Assembly (NCBI GenBank): GCA_029339505.1
Contig: JAQISU010000193.1
Span: 5,001-69,000, forward strand
Length of the DNA stretch: 64,000 nt
Direction of reading: 5' to 3'
DNA from: Unio delphinus
Taxonomy: Eukaryota; Mollusca; Bivalvia; Unionida; Unionidae
Below, piece by piece: positions 8,339 to 16,125 of this stretch (its first letter is position 1; the number at the start of each line of letters is the position of its first letter). The notes beneath the pieces were generated by a model. It was not told the origin of the DNA, ran no database searches, and worked only from the letters and a program-made list of their open reading frames with translations. A program made the position numbers and the translations under genes.

Positions 8339-10087
8339 GTGTTCTTTTGTTGCTTGTCTATTGGGTTAAAATGTAGAAATTATTTGATGATGACAAAATC
8401 ACTACATCGTATATTAATTGGAAATTGCTTTACTGTTTTAATAATGGTCAACGAAGCATTAACTACAAGACTAGGGAGAGATAGATTGGCTTCAATTAAG
8501 AAATTCTTACCAATTCGCGACTCTGTCAGAAGTAAATTACAAGCTAGACAGAGTCTTCAGACCGATTTTTCTGAGGGATCTGAAGAGTTGTTTAAACCAA
8601 TAACCACAGCAACGAAAGGGGTAGAGCGTGCTATATGGAGGATGTTCCCAAGGACAAACCAAGAAAAGAAAAACCTCTTTTGGTGAATTTGAAAAAATAG
8701 GAACGGAAACTGAAAAAACAGCACGAAGATCCAAACAAACAAAAAAATCTTTAAGGACACTTCCTGGTGATATAATAACTGCTGCAAAACAACGATAACA
8801 GCAAGAACGACAACTTCAGGAAGAAATAGAACGATTAGGTGATATTGATATTAGATCCCCACCGCCTGAACTCCAAGTACCACATGCAGAAGAAGAAATT
8901 GAACTACCAGGTGATATTCCTATTATCCCACCACCACCTGAATTTCAACAAGAAGAACAACAAGGCGCTGTTGCAAGAAAAGAATATCCACCTGAAAAGA
9001 TATTTACGGTTGATGCGTTAACTGAAATTAGGAATACCCTTGATAATATTGAATTAGCTGAATTTGCCAAAAATAAATTAAAAACAAGAAAAAATGATAT
9101 ATATGATAAATTTAACCGGTTTATGAAAGACAGAGACACATGGGAAACAAAAGTATATTTAGCAAAACATGTTGGAACTAGAATCACACAAAAGAAGCAT
9201 CTGGGTTTCCTGCATTTCAAGCCTTGGTAAAGGGTATCGCACAACCACTACCGGGTTATACAGTAGACGACCCAAACCCTGATGAAATACAAATAATGGC
9301 AGAAGCTGATTCTGAAAAAGGTGCGACTGGTATTACTAAAAAATCAAAAGGAAATGGATATTCTGGGACTGGAATTTCAGGTAGTGGTTTTATTCAATGT
9401 CCTGGTAATGTTCTTGGTGATATAGCACGATTAGAAGGAAAATGAGTTGGAAATAACTCACCGGAAATAATTAATGAAGCGGCTGATATCTGCAGACGGT
9501 TATTTCAAGGCGGTGTTATGGACATTGGTATATATCGAGATTTCATTGGCGAGTTAGTGGAAAATCCTACGGATGGTTATCATAGTTACTATTCTGATGA
9601 CGAAGTCATCGCATCAGATAAATATCATTTAAAAAAGAAGATCATACACTACAACCATGATAAACCAACCAGCATCTATGTAGTAAACTCACGATTTCCG
9701 GTTTATAAAGCGTACTTAGGTGATGGTCTAGGTGATACAATTGCAGGGTTATTTGCAAGAATGGCTCCAAAAGTAGCGCCGCTAACAAAACAATTATCAA
9801 TGAAAGCTATTGATGTTATTCGTAATAAAGGTATTAGTGCTGTTGGAGATCTTGCCGGAAAAGCGTTTTCAGCCACGAAGGATAAACTAACAGCGCTAGT
9901 TCGACAGCGAAGGAAACTACAATTGGGACCACTGCCATCTACAGCGGAAATGCCTGCGCGGGTTAGTAAAAGTATAAATAACGCAGTAGATCAAAAACTA
10001 GCGTCGCTGATAACCAACGACCAAAGCAACATCGCAAATATGATAGCAGGAAGTGGCTTAAAAAAACCACGACGACGTCGACGATGA
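8339..10087 (+). pseudogene. Long virion-associated protein gene, split by two frameshifts and two stops
   Basis: Four open stretches follow one another and appear to be one gene. 8339-about 8665 (with TRLGRDRLASIKKFLPIRDS) shifts frame near 8,665. The next frame has TAA at 8796-8798, then a Pro/Glu-rich linker (SPPPELQ, IIPPPPEF) and a helical part to about 9,205. A shift leads into 9,200-9,445 with GYSGTGISGSGF. TGA at 9443-9445 interrupts, and the same frame continues to 10,087. The C-terminal part (from 9518) has an Ala/Lys helix (GLFARMAPKVAPLTKQ) and ends in GSGLKKPRRRRR, a basic tail suited to DNA or capsid-interior contact. It directly precedes the probable major capsid gene, so a minor virion or core role is likely. 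I cannot name the family. Confidence 0.5.
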
Positions 10088-10115
10088 TGATTTAGACGCT
10101 GATAAAAATAATAAA

Positions 10116-11414
10116 ATGCTCAAACGGTCACCTGATCCAGCGTTTGATATGGACGCCCCAGTGCGCAAGGATGATTCCGTACGCGATTATCAATACTACG
10201 CCTATCACGCAATACAACCAAATAGTCGAACAAGAATTGAACTTCAAGTTCATGATACCAGTAAATACTTTTTGCCTTGTGAAGCGTTTATCGAAGTAGA
10301 AGGAGAACTTGTAATAGCTGATGGTACTCCTGCTGTACCAGCACAGTATCCAGCTGATTCTCAAGTCGGTTTTGTCAATAATGGTATCATGGCGCTTTTT
10401 GAGAGTGCAAGATATCTGATTGATGGAAAAGAGATCGAGTCGATAGAACGTGATGTTGATGTGGCCACAAAAATAATAGAGCTAGCAAGATATTCCGATG
10501 ATTATATAAGATCGGCGGGCCCTTCTATGACGTTTGCAAAGGATAATAAAAATGCCACTGCAAAAAATCAATTTATTGTAGGACGACCAAGAAATAATGC
10601 TCGTAATGCTGATGTTGATATCGAGAATATGATTATAAATACTAATAATAATTTCAATCTGGGAGCTGCAACACGCATGTCAATGTTGGAAGGGCCGCGT
10701 AGATCATTTTCATGCGCGATTCCACTCCATCATAGAAATGTTCGAAAAGTTATTTATGGAGCAAAGTATACAGTAGCACTCGTGCGAAAGGGTGATGACA
10801 ATGACGCAATTTTGAGGATTCCAGCAGTTGCTGCAAATCCAAATGACGATGCCGGTAAAGTCATTTTAACAAAACTATCATTATGGATGCCAGTACTGAC
10901 TCCATCAATCACCGCAGAAGACCGATTACTATCATTTATGGAACAAGGAGGAAAATCACTGATAAGTTGGCTAACAACAACAACAGATGTTAAACAATCA
11001 AATATTAATGGGTTATTTACGTGGAACCTGGCATCACAACAAGGTTTTGCTGCACCACGTCATATAATTTTTGCGTTACAGGATAACACACGAGTTGGTA
11101 ATCAACTCTCCAGCCATATGATATTTGATCAATTAGGTGTTAAAGACGTCTCACTGAGAATAAACGGTCAGCAGGAACCATCCGAAGATATACAACTTAA
11201 TTACGGTCAACACAATATTGCCCGCGTGTATCATCGATTGTTATCATTTATGGCACGCGATCAAAATGTCAATACTGGTCTGCAAATATCACAATATGAT
11301 TTTAGGAATTTATATCCGATCTATTATTTTTCGTTGGAACAGTTTGATTTAACAAGACAATCCGTCGTTGACATACATTTTAGAGCTAATGTACTTCGTG
11401 GTACTATCCTCTAA
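10116..11414 (+). CDS. Probable major capsid protein (double jelly-roll type)
   Basis: This is the largest intact frame of the element, 432 residues starting MLKRSPDPAFDMD. The N-terminal region (SRTRIELQVHDTSKYFLPCE, then EVEGELV, VGFVNNGIMALFESARYLID) and the C-terminal NLYPIYYFSLEQFDL are features I associate with Polinton-like capsid proteins. The strand-rich pattern with few charged helices fits a double jelly-roll. It lies in the usual place, just upstream of the minor virion protein and protease. No catalytic or metal motif is visible. After the stop at 11412-11414 a second TAA follows at once, then 31 further sense codons in the same frame to TAA at 11511, which may be a lost C-terminus. 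The assignment rests on position and remembered similarity. Confidence 0.62.
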   Translation: MLKRSPDPAFDMDAPVRKDDSVRDYQYYAYHAIQPNSRTRIELQVHDTSKYFLPCEAFIEVEGELVIADGTPAVPAQYPADSQVGFVNNGIMALFESARYLIDGKEIESIERDVDVATKIIELARYSDDYIRSAGPSMTFAKDNKNATAKNQFIVGRPRNNARNADVDIENMIINTNNNFNLGAATRMSMLEGPRRSFSCAIPLHHRNVRKVIYGAKYTVALVRKGDDNDAILRIPAVAANPNDDAGKVILTKLSLWMPVLTPSITAEDRLLSFMEQGGKSLISWLTTTTDVKQSNINGLFTWNLASQQGFAAPRHIIFALQDNTRVGNQLSSHMIFDQLGVKDVSLRINGQQEPSEDIQLNYGQHNIARVYHRLLSFMARDQNVNTGLQISQYDFRNLYPIYYFSLEQFDLTRQSVVDIHFRANVLRGTIL

Positions 11415-11544
11415 TAAAGAGCGGTTGCTGTCATTCTCAGCGACAAATCAATATTTCTTGAAGCTGTTGGTGGAAGAATGAGAGTAATCGATGCACCAGT
11501 GGTAAACATGTAACAATTAGATCAATCTGTTATTGTATAATATC

Positions 11545-12003
11545 ATATAGTCATATTAGTGTTGCATTAACTCCCGGTCAACTCAAGAAATTGCAATCAG
11601 AATCAGCTAATAAATGTGGAACCACGATCACGTTTAAACCCAATCAGATGACTGGCGGAGCAAATAAATTGTCGCTGACGACTCGTCAAGTAAAACACTT
11701 CAATGATGCTTTCAAAGATAAAAATGGCGTTCAGATCACTCTCTCTGCGGCTGCTATCAAAAACATGATAAACTCAGGTGGTATATTCCCGTTGTTAGCT
11801 GCGTTACCAGCGTTGATTACAGTAGCGGCCCCAGCGGTGACTAAAGCGGCCGCTTTAGGAGCCGTTGGTACCGCGGCAGGAATGGTACTAAAGAAAGCAA
11901 CTGGAAGAGGATACAAAAAAAGGGAAAGGGTCTAAGACTACCAGGAACCCCGTATTCATGGTACAGCGGAAAAGGTCTGAGAATCCCAGGAACGGTTTAT
12001 TAA
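11545..12003 (+). pseudogene. Hydrophobic glycine-tailed minor virion protein (pX/pVI-like), start unclear
   Basis: The frame is open from before LTPGQLKKLQSES (about 11,567) through an ATG-less stretch. Two similar segments, LTPGQLKKLQ...TITFKPNQM and LTTRQVKHFNDAF...QITLSAAAI, look like an internal repeat. They are followed by a hydrophobic region (FPLLAALPALITVAAPAVTK, about 11,790-11,855) and a Gly/Lys-rich end. The frame stops at 11,935, but a one-base shift in an A7 run near 11,920 would continue into GKGLRLPGTPYSWYSGKGL and TAA at 12,001, six bases before the protease ATG. This layout fits the membrane-active, protease-cleaved minor proteins of adenovirus-like capsids. The role is an inference. 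Confidence 0.5.
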
Positions 12004-12008
12004 CACCA

Positions 12009-12428
12009 ATGTCCAATTTTGATTTACTCGATGCTGCTAAAATATTGGCCATAAAAAACTTCAGAGGTGACTTTATGAAAGATCAGTTGCCGACACACCC
12101 AAACAGCGTTGAAACCGGTATTATTAATCTCGATAACAGCACCGGATCCGGAACCCACTGGGCTGCATACGAGATTGATCCACGTGCAATTGTTTATTTT
12201 GATTCATATGGATTAGCGCCGCCGAAGGAATTTATGCGTTATATAAACCGCTTAAAAACATTTCATGAAATGAAGACTTGGTATTCCACGCTACCAACAC
12301 AACAATTGAATGATCTACCAATATGCGGCAACGAAGTATTAAATGTCCTTGACGCTATTTTAACATCTGGAAAACCACCACACGTTGTCGTAAATGAATA
12401 TAATAGCAGTCGCTGGCGGCATCGATGA
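12009..12428 (+). CDS. Adenain-like cysteine protease (capsid maturation protease)
   Basis: The intact product is 139 residues when started at the ATG at 12,009 (MSNFDLLDAAK); an in-frame ATG at 11,958 lies in the end of the preceding gene and is less likely. The Ulp1/adenovirus protease signature is present: GSGTHWAAY with His50, VYFDSYG with Asp65, TQQLND with the oxyanion Gln at 98-99, and LPICGNEVL with Cys106. The family processes precursor virion proteins inside the assembled capsid. The C-terminus (SSRWRHR) is shorter and more basic than I would expect and could be a frameshifted end. It is followed after 43 bp by the next rightward gene. Confidence 0.85.
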   Translation: MSNFDLLDAAKILAIKNFRGDFMKDQLPTHPNSVETGIINLDNSTGSGTHWAAYEIDPRAIVYFDSYGLAPPKEFMRYINRLKTFHEMKTWYSTLPTQQLNDLPICGNEVLNVLDAILTSGKPPHVVVNEYNSSRWRHR

Positions 12429-12471
12429 TTTTGCAACGAAAAGATTTTAGAGAGAGATTATATAAAATAAC

Positions 12472-13064
12472 ATGATTGATATTTGGGGGAGATCTTTATC
12501 AGCGCTGAAGAAACCAACCACAGAAATGTCTGGAAGCGGTAATATAAAAAAAATAATCGAAGATGAAATAGCTGAGACGTTAAACTTAGCAAGTGTTGAT
12601 CCTAATGAAATAGTTGTATTTCAAGATTGTCTGGGTAAATTGAAAACTAGTAATATTTCCCTGAATGATATTTTAGTTAAACAAAGCGGCGTAACCGAGA
12701 ACACCGTTGCATTATTTTCCGATCAGGGTAAACTCAAACCAGGTGTACTTGTTTCGACGATTATAGATAAATTAAAAACTCTCAACGATGAGTTAAAAAT
12801 CATACAAAACTTTTTTGGGTGATCCAGCGGCAACATCACCGAATTTATCATTAATAAAAATCTCTATGGACAATATAAGGACTGAATGACGAATTGAAAT
12901 GAATTATGGCTTTCTTCGGCGAACCAGCGGTAAAATCACCGAAGCTCACAGAGATAAAAAATTCTATGTTGGAACTAGCAACACTCCAAGCCAAATATGA
13001 AGACCACGTTGAAGAGTTTTCATCATTTCGTAAAAACATCATTGAGGTTGATAACAGTCATTGA
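12472..13064 (+). pseudogene. Helical structural/unknown protein with an internal ~34-residue duplication
   Basis: An intact start (MIDIWGRSLSALKKPTT) runs 116 codons to 12,822, but the sequence continues past the stop. In the next frame FFGDPAATSPNLSLIK appears, then after another break a second, parallel unit follows (LNDELK, then AFFGEPAVKSPKLTEIKNS at about 12,882-12,970) and an acidic helical tail to TGA at 13,062. DNA units beginning at 12,781 and 12,882 align over about 90 bp. The opening M-I/V-D-I/V-W/F-GR is a start I associate with Polinton fibre-like or minor virion genes. Coiled-coil character is likely from the heptad-like Leu/Ile spacing. Function is not known. Confidence 0.45.
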
Positions 13065-13384
13065 AAAAAACAAAAATCCCTCATGCGAAAACCAACAACG
13101 TAGTATACACGATTAAATACAGATCATTTGCGTGGACACCCACAAACAATATACGACATATCACTGCAACCGCCAAAGGTATTTATCGATTAACACTAGT
13201 AACACCGACTCAATTTAATATATCATCGTCGAGTTCATCTGGGGTCAATATTACAATATCAACGATCATCGACAAGGATACAACTGAAAAGTTCATGATA
13301 GCATCCACTGATTAAAATTTAGCTAGTGTTTCAGTAACATGGTATGTGGAATTCGTAGCGGATTTGAGTAAACAACTAAATTGA
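13061..13384 (+). pseudogene. Small beta-rich protein, in-frame stop, no ATG
   Basis: The frame is open from about 13,055 with no ATG at the start and encodes a Thr/Ser/Ile-rich stretch (NNVVYTIKYRSFAWTP, then GIYRLTLVTPTQFN and SSSSSSGVNITIST) consistent with beta-strands. TAA at 13,313-13,315 is followed in the same frame by 22 more codons (ASVSVTWYVEFVAD) that keep the same character, ending at TGA 13,382. I read this as one small gene with one nonsense change and a lost or shifted start. A small virion or spike-like jelly-roll is possible but unproven. Confidence 0.35.
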
Positions 13385-13409
13385 AGTCGTAAACTGATTT
13401 GGAAATAAA

Positions 13410-13861
13410 ATGTCGTCATCAACGGTACCTTCGGTATCTCAATATCGCTATGATCAGGCCAGAGAGTTTCAGACTAAACTCAAAACTCTCACCGAGGAGT
13501 ATCAAGTAAAAATAAAAAAATACCAACGATGAATCACCGCAGTTGATGTTACCGTGTACTCGGTGAGTGGTGTAATCACCGGAGCCTGAATTATACTCTC
13601 CTCGGTGACAATGATTGCTCCGATAGCTGTTCCGATTTGCATATCCGCTGCGACAATAATCGCGGAAATAATTTCGATAATAACAAAAAAATATCATCAT
13701 GCAGCCAATTCAAACTGCAAGACTACATAATTAAATTTCATGTTGTATCAACTGCGTACTCGCAATTGTCATCGTTGATATCGTCGTCGCTCGATGATAC
13801 ATTTATATCAGATAGTGAGTTCTCAGCGATGGAATTTATGATTCCGCGATGTCAAAATTAG
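13410..13861 (+). pseudogene. Membrane-type Polinton protein (hydrophobic core, helical tail), broken
   Basis: The ATG at 13,410 opens MSSSTVPSVSQYRYDQ and a helical region. Two in-frame TGA codons (13,530 and about 13,588) interrupt before a long hydrophobic segment (VTMIAPIAVPICISAATIIA) followed by KKYH. A frameshift then leads to a helical tail with SLDDTFISDSEFSAME near 13,790-13,840, ending at 13,861. Helix - hydrophobic hairpin - helix with an I(S/D)-D-x-EF motif is a layout I recall from a widespread uncharacterised protein of invertebrate Polinton-like elements. Role unknown. Confidence 0.5.
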
Positions 13862-13870
13862 AAATATAAC

Positions 13871-13969
13871 ATGAATATAATAACAATGACAACACCGCAG
13901 GAACTACTTCAACGAATATTGGAGAACACAAACCCGGTGCATGATCTCAATAAAATCAACCAATCCTGA
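13871..13969 (+). CDS. 32-residue ORF overlapping the start of the penton-like gene
   Basis: The frame reads MNIITMTTPQELLQRILENT and ends at TGA 13,967, overlapping the next gene in another frame. It may be a tiny gene or the shifted true N-terminus of that gene. It is not recognised. Confidence 0.25.
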   Translation: MNIITMTTPQELLQRILENTNPVHDLNKINQS

Positions 13970-14782
13970 ATTCAGTGTGAATTTCCCTATTCCGATTCCC
14001 GTGAAGGAGATAGCGCTAGCAAAACTACGAGTGTATCACAGTTGGCCTAATATTAGGTCGGTAGCATTTGGCGGTCAACAACCGAATAATTCCTTGGTAT
14101 TTGCGAATAAGAATTGCGAAGATGGAACTCCAGACTGGAACGTTGTTTCAATACCAATCGGAACATACCAAAATCGAACAAATCAATACTGAATTCCAAC
14201 GTAGGATAAAATCAATTACTGGAGCAGAATCGAAAATCGCTATAATGGTTCATGAGCCGACACTATCATCTGCCATTGAGATCAACTCACCTAGTTATGT
14301 CGTAGATATCTATCAGAGTTCTATAAGGTCAATAATGGGGTGGCCTGAAATCCCACCTCGGGCAGCTTATCAAATACCCGAACCACAAAAATCTGATTAT
14401 GTGACCGACAGAATAAAATCTGATAATCCAATAAAAAGTTAAAATGAATACGATAAGTCAAAATTTTTCACTGAAATGATAGACGATCGCGCTAATATAT
14501 ACTATCAAACTCGACAAGATGAAATCGTTATTGATAGCATTGAATTTAATATGTGATGTTATCGAGGGAAGTTATTAAATAAATCTCGAGCGATCAAATC
14601 AAGCTCAGCAGGGATATATTTTATACTCTTTTGCATCAACAGCTCCTCCAGGATTTATAATTATTGAGTCTCCGGTTAATCCAGTCTATATGCGATGTCA
14701 TAATAATTCATTATTGAGAATTATCTTTAAACTCACTGACCAGTCCAATAATCTAATTGATTTACAAGGTGAGGTTCTATAA
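13941..14782 (+). pseudogene. Penton-like minor capsid protein (single jelly-roll), fragmented
   Basis: The first frame (13,941-14,192) has FPIPIPVKEIALAKLRVYHS and WNVVSIPIGTYQ. A shift near 14,170 leads to 14,170-14,442 with EQINTEFQRRIKSITG and the SSIRSIMGWPEIP motif. The middle is broken. The end (about 14,600-14,782) has GYILYSFASTAPPGFIIIE and LTDQSNNLIDLQGEVL before TAA. The succession of 'Y/S-F-P-N-I', 'I-P-x-G-x-Y', 'S-I-R-S-x-(L/M)-G' and 'S-F-x-x-x-x-P-P-G-(F/Y)' is what I recall of the Polinton minor capsid protein that forms the capsid vertices. It is the last gene before the right TIR. Confidence 0.7.
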
Positions 14783-14830
14783 ATTAGTCTGTTTGCGAAA
14801 TCGTAGCGAATTTCATCGTAGCGATTTTCA

Positions 14831-14943
14831 TCGTAAAAGAATTGTTAACCCACAAGCAGCAGAGGCGGGGGGGGGGGGGGACAACGACAATGGTGTCTTT
14901 TTTTTTGCTAAATGGACCCTTACGAGGAACCAAATAGACCCTT
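14831..14943. repeat. Right terminal inverted repeat of the Polinton-like element
   Basis: This mirrors 1-113: TCGTAAAAGAATTGTTAACC, the AGCAGCAGAGG block, a G14 tract, ACAACGACAATGG, a T tract and GAACCAAATAGACCCTT. The homopolymers differ slightly in length and there are scattered substitutions. It fixes the element length at about 14.9 kb. Confidence 0.92.
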
Positions 14944-15080
14944 CTATTATATATTTACTAGGAAGCCTCAGTTTGTCAAATAGACAGTTCTATTAAATAT
15001 TTACGAGAAGGAAGCCTCGTCGACGCCTAAAAAGTATGTCGGATTCCCCCCCTCCCCCCCTCTGCTGCTGCTTTAGTTTA
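14944..15080 (+). repeat. TIR-like and duplicated sequence flanking the element (second element end?)
   Basis: Two imperfect direct copies of AAATAGAC, (C/A)(C/G)TTCTATTA, ATATTTAC and GAAGCCTC occur at about 14,931-14,970 and 14,980-15,017. They are followed by AAAAAGTATGTCGGATTC, a C-rich tract and CTCTGCTGCTG, which resembles the inner part of the left-type TIR in the same orientation. I interpret this as the decayed left end of a second Polinton abutting the first. Confidence 0.5.
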
Positions 15081-15632
15081 AGCACTATCCATTTAATTGA
15101 TATAAATCTGGACATGGAACAAACCTATTCACATGCTATCTATTTCTTAGTTCTAGAAACAATACTTTTACAAATTAAAGTTTATGCCTTCAAAAAGACA
15201 CCCACTTTATATACAACAAAAATGCATTTCATAAAAGAAATACACTTTTTGACCTACAATTTCTAAGAAAAAAGCTAAAACTAAACAAGTAAAATAAACA
15301 AACTGGACCAAGTTCATGTTCCTCTATATCCGGCACGCACGTTCTTTAAAATCTGGTCAGCTACCACTTGTTTCCCAGCGTAGATGTTTCCCATCATGTA
15401 CCCCCTTTCCTTCGTAAATCTGCAGTAATATCAATTATGCTAGATAAACTTTTCGATAACCAGATCAGTGACGGTTATTGTCCAAAGAGGAACAACATAC
15501 GTCATATGAATGGTCACATTTCCATTGGTGATGTCAAACTTTATCTCATCGTCTGCACGTCTTCAGTATCTCTCAATAGTTAGGAAGAAGATAATTCTGC
15601 AGGTGTACTAAACCCGAGACATACAGAAGAGT
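15081..15632. other. No gene seen
   Basis: About 550 bp of AT-rich DNA lies between the TIR-like stretch and the first minus-strand relic. Short frames only; no motif recognised. Confidence 0.5.
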
Positions 15633-16125
15633 TCAGAATGTGGTGTTATATAGACTCAAACGACATCGATATTTGACTTGAAACTGATATTTAAGTTCCT
15701 CTGACAGTGAGTCAAATAAATCCATAATGAAAACTGCTGCTTCATTGGCTGAAACGCCAGAAGCAAAGTCTTTAAATTTACCCGTGTCGGTGGAAGTTGT
15801 CATATTCAATTTTCTCGAAGTCGCCGTCTGATTCAGTTGGATGCTGAAATACTCCTTTAGGCCTTCTAAATCCTTTTCCTTCATGGGCGCACATTGTTGT
15901 GACGGTATGGTGGTGAAAGAGGTCAAATATATTTGTTCTTTCTTTTTTCCTTTTCTTCATCTGCGTAGAGTGATCCATCTTTCTTGGCGTTTGTCCTCGC
16001 AATGAGGTGTCGTTCTTGGAAGTTGTATATTGTGTGATATCAGCGTGTACATAAGGTAAAGACTTGTAGTCTGGAATTCTTACTGGTTGCACATATTTTT
16101 CCATGGCGTTATTAAAAAAACACAA
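15633..16125 (-). pseudogene. Unknown relic protein next to the PolB relic, frameshifted
   Basis: Two overlapping minus frames (16,125-15,778 and 15,926-15,633) look like one protein split by a shift. The first has YVQPVRIPDYKSLPYVHADI and a basic KKRKKERT stretch. The second has a Thr/Ser-rich part and ends AAVFIMDLFDSLSEELKYQF-QVKYRCRL. The end faintly resembles a BESS-type interaction motif, but that is weak. It sits directly downstream of the relic polymerase on the same strand, so it was probably a gene of that older element. Confidence 0.3.
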
